Origin: Paracyclopina nana
Lineage: Eukaryota; Arthropoda; Copepoda; Cyclopoida; Cyclopettidae
DNA: 64,000 bases
Direction: 5' to 3'
NCBI GenBank assembly: GCA_019096065.1
Contig: JAGUCH010000007.1
Coordinates: forward strand, 704,501 to 768,500
Below the pieces are notes generated by a model, which saw only the letters and a program-made list of their open reading frames with translations, ran no database searches and was not told where the DNA came from. This document shows positions 9,907 to 20,963 of the stretch, piece after piece. The position numbers and the translations under genes were made by a program. The first letter of the stretch is position 1; every line of letters begins with the position of its first letter.

Positions 9907-11195
9907 ATGTTGGCAATGCAATTAAACATCTTTATGCTCATGCTCTGCATTATTGGGCTCACTCTTGCTGATGAAGAGGTGAAGAAGGAAGGAGAGGCTC
10001 AGGATAGATTTGTGGACTTGTCAGTGGATGTCAGCTATGGTTTGCCTCAGTTGGGCTATGTGTACAATGGCCTCCATCTCCGTAGTCCTCGTAGAGGCCG
10101 AGCTCGTCAGAGCTCTGCCAAAAATGTGAAGCACACCGATCCGCAGCCGGAAATTCAAGGTGGATTCAAGCCCACCTTTGACTTTGAATCAAGCTACAAT
10201 GATGTCAAGGAAGAAGAAGTGGTGGCTGGTAATAGTGACCAAAAAGTACTCGTTGAGGAAGAGGCAGCTCCAGTGGATCAGTACCAAAATTACGTGACCA
10301 AACCTCCCTCATCGGTTGCAACTGGAAGTTATATTGAAGAGCCCAATGAAGCTAATTATCACATTACTTATGAGGAGCCCACTTATGAGTCACCAGCTAA
10401 CTATGATGAGACTCCTTTGAATGCTGGTTACTCCGAGCCTGTGAGCACATATAATAATGCAGCAGGATGTGATCAGTATTCCCAGCCTCCCTATGCTGCT
10501 CCACATGAAGGTCAATATGCCCAAGATGCCTACAGCTACCAACAATACAGCACTCAAAGCACCACTAAACCACCTGTAAGTCATTTTCGCTCGCTGTGAC
10601 AATTTCTCATGATTGTTTGTGCACTTTTGCTCTTTTCTAGTTGCACATTAAAATCCAGCAGGATTTTCAAGGTCTGGTGGGCAGTATGACCAACATGTTC
10701 AAGAGTCAGAGCAAGCAGGGCACTTCTTCGTTCGGATTTTTACCACAAGCCGAAGGAAAACCTCCAGTAAGTCCAGCTAATTGCAAGCCATAATCATAAA
10801 CGAGTTGTCTTCTTTTCTCATAGCTGATGGAAAAGATCAAGCAGGATTTCTTCTCCTGGTTGCCCTCGTCCAAATCCAAATCCTCAAATGGCTACACTGC
10901 ACCAATAACCTCATACACTCAACCCGAGGCTGAATACGCTCAACCTGAATATGTCCAACCTGAAGCTACTTATGCTGAACCTGATTACAACCAACTCGGA
11001 CAGCCCTCTGCCAAAGCTCCACCAAGGCAATTCACGCCAAGAAGGCCACTGTTGAACAAGTTCATTTCGGACTTCCATAAGGCCAACACCTGGTTCGCCA
11101 AGCAGACTCTGGATCTAGTCAGTGGCCAAGTTCAGGCTGGCGCAGCCAAGAAAATCCGCCGAAGAAATAGCGGTCCAAGTCACACAAGCCACTAA
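9907..11195 (+). CDS. Secreted Tyr/Pro/Glu-rich matrix-like protein
   Basis: Exons 9907-10575, 10641-10766 and 10824-11195 (65- and 57-nt phase-0 introns) give 388 residues. The start is the ATG at 9907, giving a signal peptide (MLAMQLNIFMLMLCIIGLTLA). A basic PRRGRAR site follows near residue 60. The body is low-complexity with spaced Tyr and Pro (EEPTYESPANY; later QPEYVQPEATYAEPDY), as in cuticular or matrix proteins, but has no RR chitin-binding motif. Exons 2 and 3 each open with L-x-x-KI-x-QDF, and each preceding exon ends in KPP or GKPP, suggesting exon duplication. The C-terminus is basic (KKIRRRNSG). Specific function unknown; an extracellular matrix role is inferred from composition. 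Confidence 0.75.
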
Positions 11196-11254
11196 TCACA
11201 CGGACTAGTTTCATCCTTAGACGTGTTTATTTTAATAGCTTTTAGATAGAGACG

Positions 11255-11260
11255 AATAAA
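11255..11260 (+). terminator. Polyadenylation signal
   Basis: AATAAA 60 nt after the stop of the 9907-11195 gene. The next gene runs convergently, leaving about 300 nt of gene-free sequence (11261-11555). Confidence 0.65.
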
Positions 11261-11555
11261 TCAAGTATATCTGTCTGTACAATTTTTCAATCATCATCAC
11301 CACTCATCCTTGAACAATCAGATTTGACAATGAAATCTATAGAGCTGAATAGTTTCTATTATTGAGAATTCATAATGATGGCACAGCGTGGACTTTGGTG
11401 GAGTGACATGTAAAGCGTATGTAATTCAGAAACCTTCAGCGTGGCCCAGTGTGCGAAAAAGAAGCGTTTTACATATTATTCTTCACGGATGGATGGACGC
11501 GTTAATCATTTCTCAGTGGACAGACAATAATGCTACGTATAGATAGGACGATGGG

Positions 11556-12068
11556 CTATAGATTAGTGATGCGAAATGCCTCCTGGTAAATTTTGGCACT
11601 GCGAAGCTGGTCGACGACCAGCATTCGATCCACCTCTTGATTGGCATCTTGGACGAGCCTCAGGGAATGAGCTTTGATTTCAGTATTGCCAAGGTACATT
11701 TTCGGAGCTCCTTTGACCTCCACAGTGTCACCAATGGCCAACGTCCTAGTGATGACAGCACTGGCCTTTTGTGCCAGCTTTTTCATCTCGTCCTTGAGAA
11801 GAGCACTGGCAACACCTTGATCAGCCTGCTTGACCATTTTGCCATGCAAAAAATGCACCACACGAATGATTCCGGTTCCGTCATCGAGCTCGTATACGTT
11901 TGGATGGTTTCTCGTCATCAGGGATTCCGGTGCTGGCGCATAGATGATATTGACTATGGTGCCCACGACGCTCACTCCTCTCATGGTGTTGAAGCTGTCG
12001 ATGGCTGCCTGGTCTTTGAAGGCCTTGAGGACGTCTGACACCCAGAGCTGAGCGTAGGATTTCATCAT
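11556..12068 (-). CDS. STN1-like OB-fold protein (CST telomere complex)
   Basis: 170 residues from ATG 12068 to the stop at 11556. It aligns with the N-terminal half of STN1: an opening helix MMKSYAQLWVSDVL against the human VFLAFAKLYIRDIL, then VSVVGTIVNI, ELDDGTGIIRVVHF, the IGDTVEVKGAPKMYLGNTEI strand pair, and the closing helix with DRMLVVDQLRSAKIYQEAF. Only the OB-fold is present; the C-terminal winged-helix part of vertebrate STN1 is absent, as in the short plant STN1. In CST (CTC1-STN1-TEN1) it binds single-stranded telomeric DNA and assists C-strand fill-in by Pol alpha-primase. Its ATG overlaps the stop of the upstream small ORF, so the pair is probably dicistronic. Alternatively, an unseen upstream exon could supply a longer N-terminus. 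Confidence 0.7.
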   Translation of the reverse strand: MMKSYAQLWVSDVLKAFKDQAAIDSFNTMRGVSVVGTIVNIIYAPAPESLMTRNHPNVYELDDGTGIIRVVHFLHGKMVKQADQGVASALLKDEMKKLAQKASAVITRTLAIGDTVEVKGAPKMYLGNTEIKAHSLRLVQDANQEVDRMLVVDQLRSAKIYQEAFRITNL

Positions 12069-12526
12069 TGCTTCTTCAAGGGGATTTTCTCGTCGGGTGA
12101 GATTGCAAAGTCTTTGTTGGTTTTGGTCTTGCTGAGATTGACCACAACTGGAGTTTGCGGTTGGACAATGTCGAGGTCTCTCACTGATACAGTGTACTTT
12201 CCCACTCCAGCATTGGCACTTGTCACGCGTTGTCTCACTACAGATGCACTGCTCCGGGCAGCTCCTGGTCCAACCCTGGAAAAATAGTATTAATAATAAC
12301 AATTATTTTTAGAATCAAACCTTTGCATTGGCTGTGCAAATTCTTTAATATGCAAGCAAATCTATTCGAGATTATTGATCAAGCAGAGACACTGACACAA
12401 AGCACAAAACATCGAGTAAATGGTACAAAAAAGAGACAAGTACTTCGATTACCTGGAGCAGTCACCCAATCTCCTTTTTGGAGGAGCAAACAACATCAAA
12501 AAGATATGGGAAAAATCAGTCATCAT
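12065..12526 (-). CDS. Small protein upstream of and overlapping the STN1-like ORF
   Basis: Exons 12526-12453 and 12275-12065 (minus strand), joined by a donor CCAG|GTAATC and an acceptor ATTTTTCCAG in matching phase 2, give 94 residues. It starts MMTDFSHIFLMLFAPPKRR; the second exon reads smoothly (VGKYTVSVRDLDIVQPQ, ending DEKIPLKKQ). The TGA shares bases with the ATG ATG of the STN1-like ORF (CAATGATG), a classic overlapping stop/start. The alternative frame of exon 2, continuous with STN1, reads as Cys-rich noise, so I prefer this frame. No family recognised. Confidence 0.5.
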
Positions 12527-12675
12527 GGTTGACAAAAAATGATCACATTGAAAAGAAAACCACAATGATAATTATAACGATGGGAGGATTTTCAAATTAA
12601 TGTTGCGTTGAATGAAAAAAAAATCAGCTGTGATGCAAGCATGAGACAAAGGTAATTAGTACTTGTCCGGAATCG

Positions 12676-15600
12676 TTACATACCCATTGTGTTATGATCA
12701 GTGTTAACACTACGCCGGCTTTGTTGTAATGGGTCTTCATACCTTGCGGATGAGCTGTCAGAGCTATTTTTGGGCCGCTCTTCGTACATCTTCACCATCT
12801 CGTTTTGGGACCTCACTCCGCCCTCCTCTTGGGAGAAAGCATAGCCTAATCCAGCATTGCCAGACACTGGCCTCGATCCGCGGAGCTCAGTGTCCTCGGG
12901 GCTGCGACTTTTGCCACGCGTTATCAAGGCCTTGGCCTCCTTGCCAATCTTGGTGATTTTGTCCATGTAGGGCAGAGGATTGAAGTGGCCTCTCTCCGCC
13001 ATTTTCACGAGGTCAGTCTCGGAGGGGTTGACAGTGACATACCCGGCCTTGAACACGATGTCAAGGGTCAAGGCCAAGACGGGGAGGAGCACGAGAGTCA
13101 GCCAGAACAAAGGAGTCTCAATGATGAGCTCAATGATGCCGGCCATGTTGGCAGCCATGTTGAGGCCAACGACCCAAAAGTAGGAGTAGACCACCAAGAA
13201 GAGGAACCAGAAGGTGATGGAGCCATAGATGGACAAAGCTGACAGGTGGTTCCAAGAGTCCAAAATCAGCAAGGCCTTGAGGCAGACCGTGAGAATGACA
13301 CAGGAGTAGACAATGTTGCCAATGACCAGGTAGTCCCCGGTCTTGCCATTTTGCCACACGTTGCCCTCGCCGAAGAAGGCCGCGGGCAGGAAATACAGGA
13401 TCACAGAATGAAACACGGCGAGGAAGATCCAGCGCCAAAACACTTGGTTGTTGAACTGGTCGGACATCTGGCTGGACTTGTACAGCTCCGGATGGGACAT
13501 TCGCGTCTCAGCCTTGCAGCTCTGGTCGAAAAGGCCAATGGCAATTGGCGGAGCTCCAGTCATGAACAAATTGTACATTCCTATTTTTAAGATAGCATGA
13601 AAAAGGCCATATTGAATAGGTTGAAATGAGTGTACCTATGGTCCAGCGTTCGAAAAGAACTTGTCCCGTCCAGTAGCTATAAATGGCAAACCACAGCTCG
13701 ATGATGTACAGACAAATGTTCTTGTAGAAGGAGTACAAGATCACTTTGGCGATGCGTGAGTAGTTCCAAGCCCCGTGCACGAAAAGGAGCTTTTGCAAAA
13801 AGCGGAATTGGGCAATGGCAAAGTCGGCCGAGTTGACAGCCTGAAGGCCCTCGTTTCCGGAGATGCCAACGCCCACTTGAGCCTTCTGGATCATGGCCAC
13901 ATCATTGGCGCCGTCGCCAATGGCCAGGGATATTGCTTTGGTATGCTCTTGCACAAGCTCGACCATTTCGGCCTTCTGAATTGGGGACACGCGACAACAT
14001 ATCACACTTGAGCATCGAGTGCACAGCTCAATGAAATCCTTGCGGATGGAATGGTCGAGGGCATGAATGAGTGTCTTGCCATCAATGATGAGGGACAGTT
14101 CTTCGGGCTTGTCCTGGCCGAACTTGCCAAGCTCAGCGATGATTTCGTCCCTGGTGGAGTCCAGACTTGTTGTGTTCAGGATGATCAGAGGGACATCTCG
14201 GTTGAGGAGTCTGCACGAGTGGCCGATGTTGATGGCAGTCTCCTGCTTGTCCCCTGTCAAAATCCAGACCTTGATGTTTGCCCTGAGCAGGTTGGCAATC
14301 GTCTCCGGAACGCCATCTTGCAGCTTGTCCTCAATGGCAGTTGCACCGATCAAAACCAAGTCTCGCTCAAGCTTGGCGGCCACCAGCTCAATCTTCTCCT
14401 CCCTGTCATCAAGAGCATTGGCAGCGTCGGTGAACTCCTCTTTCCAGGCAGTGTACTCACTCTCCGGGATGTCTCTGTAGGCCAGGCACAAGGTCCGCAG
14501 CCCTTTGCAGGCAAAGTCATCCAGATGCCTCAAGGTTGTGGGCAAGTGCTTCTTGTGGTGCAAGTCCGACTCCCCAAGCCTGTCATTGATCATCATGTCA
14601 GCGCCCTTGATCAGCAGCTTGAGCTTGCCATCCGGAAAGCGGACAATGCAGGACATGCGTTTTCTCGAGCTCGTGAACTCGATCGTGTCCAGCACTTGGA
14701 ACTCTTGAGTGACATTGTTGCCAAAGTCGACAATCACGAGATCCGGCTTCCTATCCTTGAACTTGTACCCGAAATACGCCGCTCCTTCAACCAGAGCTTT
14801 CTCGTCCGGAGACGAGGCGTTGTATATCATTTCTCCCTTGTCATCCTTCTCCGGAATCACTGTATGGCACACAGCCATAATGGTGAAAAAGAGCTTGGCA
14901 TCGTCTGATTTGAGGTCATCTGGCAAAGAAGAGGCCGCTGAGAATGAGGAGGCCACCGCGATGGAGTCGGGACTGAGCAGCTCATTTTCCGCTGCTATCG
15001 AGTCCATAGTGTCGGTGCTATGCTTGATTCCAGCAATGGAGCATTCCTTGAACTTCATGACATTCTGAGTGAGCGTTCCAGTCTTGTCGGAGAAAACGTA
15101 ACGTATTTGGCCAAGCTCTTCGTTGAGGTTGGACGTCCTCGCCAATGCATACGTGTCCGTTTCCTCGTGGTACATGTCCAGATCCTTGTTGATGAAAATG
15201 GCCTGGATGAACTTGACAAACTCGAGGGTGACTTGCAGCGAAATGGGGATCAAGTTGTTGTACAGGATGATGAAGGTGAGGACGTTGAAGAAAAAGTTGC
15301 TCCGCGCTCCAGTCGCTTCCGTGATGTAGTCGTGGTTGTCACCGTTGCTCTCAATGACCAGACTGCCAATGGCAGAGGCCAGAGCCATCACCAAGAGAAT
15401 CAGGAACAGGAAGATGATTTGCGAGTTGGTGATTTTGTCAATGTTGGACCGCTTCAGCGGAGCCTTTGTCGAGTTCATGAGGAGCTTGGTCTCGTGTCCG
15501 GAGTAGATGACAACCCCGCAAATCCACCCGGTGTTCTTCAGCTTTGCTCCTCTCAACAGCAGCGATGAAGGGTTGAGCGAGCTGGGCTTGATGTCACCCT

Positions 15601-16321
15601 GGAGCTTGATGTTGCCGTTGAACTCGTACAGTTTGCGATTGGGAGCCTCGCAATTCAGCTCGCCCTTCATCTCGTCAAAGTTGTGCTCGTCATAGTCCAC
15701 GGTGAGTGGCAGCGCAGAGCGGATCTTCAAGTTGGTCTCCCCATCCAGGTTGGACGTCTCGATGTAGCAAATGCCCTGCGGTTCGCTTGATGAGACCAGG
15801 ACCAAGTCGGCGGGGAAGAACTTGTCATCTGGCACTCTGAGGATGTCTCCCACGCAGATGTCCTTCCACTGGATCTCCTTGAACGCCTTCAGGCTCGGAT
15901 CGTACACTTGCGTGAAAGCACTGTTGACTTTCTTGTCTGCGCTGTGTCTTTTCCAGTCCTCGATGAGCTCCTTGAGAGCTGTCAGCATCAAGATGATGGT
16001 GAACGGCACTATGGTCACGTATCTGCCCGTCGGACTCACGTCGGGGATCTGCTGCATCAAGCCGATCGACAGGAAAAAGATGTTGGCGTATCTTCGGAAC
16101 TGCTCGAACAGAAACTTGGGGATGAATGACCACTTGGTGTACTTGGCTGTGATGATGTAGTTCTCGTTCAAATGGGCCGGCCTTTCCGCCGCTCCGAGCA
16201 CGATCTTTCGGCCTTTGTCCCTGTCCAAAATCATGGAGAGGACGGGACCGTCGACCTCATCTTGGCCATCATCAGCACGCGTGCTGTCAAAGTTGCTGCC
16301 ACGTGTTCTGGACTCCCCCAT
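12676..16321 (-). CDS. P4-ATPase, phospholipid flippase ATP8A type
   Basis: Exons 16321-13636 and 13580-12676, with one 55-nt phase-1 intron, give 1196 residues, the expected size. Motifs: DGETNLK in the actuator domain, the phosphorylation loop SDKTGTLTQN, the KGAD nucleotide site, ILTGDKQETAINIG and GDGANDVAMIQ, followed by six C-terminal membrane segments. The conserved C-terminal GYAFSQEEGG-x-x-SQ-x-E signature places it with ATP8A1/2 and fly CG42321. With a CDC50 partner such enzymes move phosphatidylserine to the cytosolic leaflet of plasma, Golgi or endosomal membranes. The tail has an extra Ser-rich extension ending HNTMGM. Upstream, an acceptor at 16347-16348 and a donor at 17018 suggest a 5' UTR intron of about 670 nt. 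Confidence 0.95.
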
Positions 16322-17430
16322 CTTACTTTTTGGACTTCACGACTAGCTGCAATTGAAAATGACACATGTTTTCTTATATATCCCTGAAAGGCCCAAGGAA
16401 GGACTGGTGCACTTGTGGCGATTAAGTACAATGGCCCGCAGCTGTGCAAGTGTGTCATATAATAGCATGGCTTTCGTTGCTTGGAAAGCTAGGCCTCGTT
16501 TTCTTGTCTGGCTACACTTAATCGATAGCCTACGGAAAACGGTGCCATGCCACGCAACCAACCAGTAACTGGCATTGCTTTTTTCCATGCACAGAAAAGC
16601 ACGCTAGCGTAATATTCCATACTGTTTCAACCTTTGAGCGAGATTTCGGATTTTGACACGTGATCCTTGAGTGCATGACACTAGTGCATGACTCGCTTAT
16701 CCGCGCTGACAGTTTAGTGGTGTCTTTATATCGATAATTAGAAAGCCAGAGAAACGTCATGGGCACTGCTCATGCATTAATTAGCAACCATATCATGAAG
16801 AGAGCATTTATGCTACATGACGCATCATCACATGACGTTTCTTTGTTATGCATAATAACAATTGAATTAAAAGTCGCGAAATGAACTGGGGCAAAAAAGA
16901 GCGCGCGTCGGTTTAACGGAAATTCGTAATCAAAACAAAAGATAAAAATGTCGGCTTTTCTGGACGCGTCAAGATTTTTCAAGTTTCAGCCTCACAAAGG
17001 GGCCTGTCAGAGCCATACCTGTGGTTATTCGAGGTTATTCCGTTCTAATCGAGGCCGTCGACAACAAGGGAAAAGCACGGTGCATCGTTTCAGCTTAGAA
17101 TCACACGATTTTACGTAGGACGATGAGAAGATTTTGTGAAGCCACATTTCGCAGGTCGAACAGTGAGTAACGCCTTCAAAAAAATCACTGATTAGGCTCA
17201 GTTCGCAGGGCTCAGCTGAACTAATGTACACATTTAAAACTGAGGAGTGAACTTCGGTCGCGCACGCCTGCACAGCGTTACCAGACGCTCTCTCAAAATG
17301 CCAAACAATGATTGGTCTTTGAACAAGAATTTTCATTCTGGAACGTCCGGACTACGGAGGATGTGTGATAACAACTTTAAGTACGTCAATGGCAATCTTC
17401 GCTTCAGCGATAAGCTTTTGGATTTATTTT
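16322..17430 (-). promoter_or_regulatory. ATP8A 5' UTR and promoter region
   Basis: On the minus strand TTCAATTGCAG at 16347 and ACAG|GTATGG at 17018 mark a plausible leader intron. The ~400 nt between there and the 3' end of HINT1 must hold the ATP8A promoter. No protein ORF is convincing. Confidence 0.4.
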
Positions 17431-17877
<447 letters not shown>

Positions 17878-18109
17878 CTAGCAAAACTAGCTTCACTATT
17901 TAGCTCAAAGCTTATGCGGTTGCCAATTTACCTTTAGAGCAATAGAAGTACGTAAATTTGCCTTAGGAGATGAAAAAGCCTTTGATAAATGACCGACTGA
18001 AAAAATAGCCCTTCGCAAGCCGATCATGAACACAGCTGCTGTTTTCCTCTATTTACTACTTATTTACTGAGTAAAGACAGAGATACCAGATGAATGAAGC
18101 ACTAATTCC

Positions 18110-18970
18110 AAAATATCACTTTTCACCTTTTATTAGGGATAAATCCAAGCCTAAAAGTTGTTTACAATAGGTTATTGATAGGAAAATTTGCCCTGAGTTC
18201 CACCATCCAAAACTTTCCTAGAAGAAAAAAGAGTGATGTTTAAAAGAGAAAAAATATATAGTAGCTAATTTTAGCCAAGATTTTGATTCAGAAAAGATTA
18301 AGCCAATTTTTGATCATGTGGTTCACACGCAAAAGATGTTTCATCATTTAATGTATTTGGACGATAATTTAGAAAAAAAAATACTCACTTTTAAAGCCAA
18401 CCTTGTGACTTTTTAATGCAAGCCCACAATTAACTCGGTCGTGGCTACCTAGAAGAAAGTGTAAATCATGCATTTAAGGGAGCAGTCTCTAGAAAAAGTT
18501 TTCTGTGGGCCAAAAGCAGTTTCAGAAAAGATTAAGCCATAAGTTTGCTCATAGAATTCGCAACTTAAAATAAATATCATCATGTAATGCAAGAAACTAT
18601 TTGATTTAAAATCACTAAATATGAAACTTACCAAATGGATGAGCATAGTCAAAAATCCAGATTGATCCAAAAGTCGAGTAACCTCATGAATTCAAGAACC
18701 TAGAAAATTAAAGAAAAATCCTAGAGAAATGGCGCCTATTTCGGTGAAATTATTCCTATCAGCAAGTTAATCAGGCCTATCGATCTTACCATCACTGATC
18801 AATCAAGATATCTTCAAAAATTCATCATTGTTTCTTAAGACTATTAATGAGAAAAATAGCCAAACTTACCAGAAATTTCTCCTCAGTTGAAAATATTGAG
18901 CATATCCAGCCATGCTTGCTTCTACACGTGGAGTGACAATATCAACAATAAATATGGACAGTGCTGTCAA
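18110..18970 (-). ncRNA. Spliced, polyadenylated transcript without a long ORF (candidate lncRNA)
   Basis: The minus strand shows three well-formed introns: donors GTAAGT at 18869, GTAAGT at 18631 and GTGAGT at 18388; acceptors TTTTCTAG at 18700, TTCTTCTAG at 18449 and TTCTTCTAG at 18218. Exons are about 18970-18870, 18699-18632, 18448-18389 and 18217 to about 18110. AATAAA (minus) lies at 18128-18133. The only start-to-stop reading across a junction is a 19-residue peptide from ATG 18913 (begins MAGYAQYFQLRRN). The TSS is not defined. It ends just before the HINT1 leader. Confidence 0.45.
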
Positions 18971-19351
18971 TGGGAGATCGAGACAAATCTCGAGCCAGAA
19001 GCTCGCACGTAATATTCGGCTTCCCCTCACATTTGCCCATCCTTGTAAGTTCTTTTAATTTTTAGTTTTTTAATTTTTTGTGACACAAACCACTTTTAAA
19101 TCAAATCGTGAGATTTCTTGATGCATATACTATATTTAGGCTTGAACTTGAGCCGTAAGAATATAATGAATGTTTGAACTTGAGTCACCTATCAGTCATT
19201 TGGTGACAACACACCCACTTGGATGATGACGCAAGTTGTTATGCAGAAAAAGGTGATAACTATTTGTTTGCAGACCTGTTAGCAACATTCTTATAAACGT
19301 GACGCATGAATGAGAGCAATTTTTCATTGCTGTCAAAAAAGTATTTTTTAA

Positions 19352-20114
19352 CGTATATACTAAATACCGCACACAAACGCAACGCAACGCACACTACTAA
19401 ATACCGCACACTACTAAATATCGCACACTACTAAATACCGCACACAGCAAAAAAAATGGAAATGCATTCGAAAAAATTTGACAGCAATTATTCTAATTGC
19501 ACTCATAATCAAAATAAATTGTTTTCACTTAGTGTTTACATTAATAGAACCGACCAGGCAAAATAAAAAATATTTATATGAATTTCGTCGCATGACAGCA
19601 AAAAATAAGTGATGCATCAGTTTTTTCTTGATAATTTTCAGGGTTGCCAAGGAAAAATTGAATTTTCTCGTTTTTTCCGATTTACATTGATTTTTTCTAT
19701 TCTTTCAAAAAAGACGGGAAAAGACTCAATCTTTCCACCAATATCACTTAAAAGTCCTTTATTTCTTGAATATGTGACACAAAGTTAAGATTCCTGTACT
19801 GTCCAATTTTGAATGGACAGACTCATAGTGTGCGGTATTTAGTAGGCAGACATACTAAATACCGCACACACTAAAAAAAACGGTAAATAACCGGATTTTG
19901 GTTAAGCAATCCGGATTAAGTCATTCATATAGGTATGTGTTCATGCTTACTCGTGTTGGTATTCACAAAAAAAAATAATTTGTGTTTTCCTTCAGCCAGT
20001 TTGATAAGTTCATTGATATAATATAATATAAAATGCTGTGTGCGGTATTTAGTAGTGTGCGGTATTTAGTAGTGTGCGTTGCGTTGCGTTTGTGTGCGGT
20101 ATTTAGTATGTACC
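19352..20114. mobile_element. Foldback-like DNA element A (763 bp, 9-bp TSD)
   Basis: Flanked by an exact 9-bp duplication ATTTTTTAA at 19343-19351 and 20115-20123. The ends are inverted repeats: CGTATATACTAAATACCGCA on the left and, reversed, GGTACATACTAAATACCGCA on the right. The TIRs run about 60-90 bp and are built of short tandem units around TACTAAATACCGCACAC, separated by a GCAACGCAACGC stretch. A third, internal head-to-head pair of the unit lies at about 19827-19870. No ORF. Long TIRs made of subrepeats and a 9-bp TSD fit foldback/MULE-type non-autonomous elements. Confidence 0.8.
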
Positions 20115-20200
20115 ATTTTTTAATATAGGACTTGTTACATCCTTAAAATGAACAAGGACCAGACATTTTTTTATTCAAGGCAAATTGCATTATTTGGGCA

Positions 20201-20355
20201 TACCGTACGCACTCTAATTTAGCAATCTTTTTTTTTTTAAAAAAATAATCCAACTTTGATCTTAATTTTGATATAATAGAGCTTTTAAAATATGGCAAAT
20301 GGTGTAAATCGGCCATTTTCATGAATATCTGAACTTAAATTCGGGCATGTACGGT
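20201..20355. mobile_element. Short TA-flanked MITE
   Basis: The left end TA|CCGTACGCACTCTAATTTAG matches the ends of the 369-bp element in the Drak intron (47755-48123). The right end near 20331-20354 is a degenerate inverted copy. No coding capacity. Confidence 0.4.
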
Positions 20356-20963
20356 TCGTAATAATGCAGATTGTGTGTGGAAGTTTCTTATCCTCAAAAT
20401 ACGCTCAAATACCAAAAGTGACCTAAGCAGACATGCAATCTAAGTGTGTGTAATTTTTTTTACTTTTGTCTTGTGCCCAATATCTCATTAGCAAACATGG
20501 AAGAAACTCTTCTCATTTCTAATCTATTTACCTAGTGATGCCACAATAACTTTTTTTTTGCTTATACCTGACATTTCCAATTTCCAATTCCTCTTAAGAA
20601 AAATTGACAGCCAGTTAGTTTTTCAAAAATAAAATGAACTGATTAAAGTTGACAATGTGAAAATATGCATTTTTACCCCACAATATGTCTTCAAAATGCA
20701 TGAATTATTTTTAAAAAAGGAGCTCTTTTTTGGTGGCTCCTCCCAAATTCTCCTCTCACGTCATGCATTAGCACCACACACAATAAAAGTACATTTGGCC
20801 CATTTTCTCTCCCCTGGCTAGCTCAGCGTTCTGTATATGGAGAGAAATGACTGCGTGGACTTGCCATACTGTCGGTATAAGTTACTTAGTGTATCGTGTT
20901 ACTGTTAAGCCAGTCTTCATTCGAACGGTATCCACAATGGACCTGTTTCCCCTATGAGAGTCC
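20356..20963. other. Intergenic upstream of glutaminyl cyclase
   Basis: AT-rich, no ORF. The last 150 nt hold the probable promoter; an AATAAAAG at 20780-20790 is not obviously linked to a gene. Confidence 0.35.

Noticed and set aside
12069-12302. Cys-rich N-terminal extension of the STN1-like ORF
   Set aside because: Begins inside the intron and its composition is unlike STN1. The other frame of the same exon reads as a normal protein.
12676-12684. Alternative donor (GG|GTATGT) at the ATP8A stop, joining ATP8A to the 12275 exon
   Set aside because: The phases do not match: joining in phase reaches a stop after about 12 codons, while the separate exon at 12526-12453 fits exactly.
14051-15568. 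Long plus-strand frames opposite ATP8A
   Set aside because: Shadow of the conserved ATPase codons on the minus strand.
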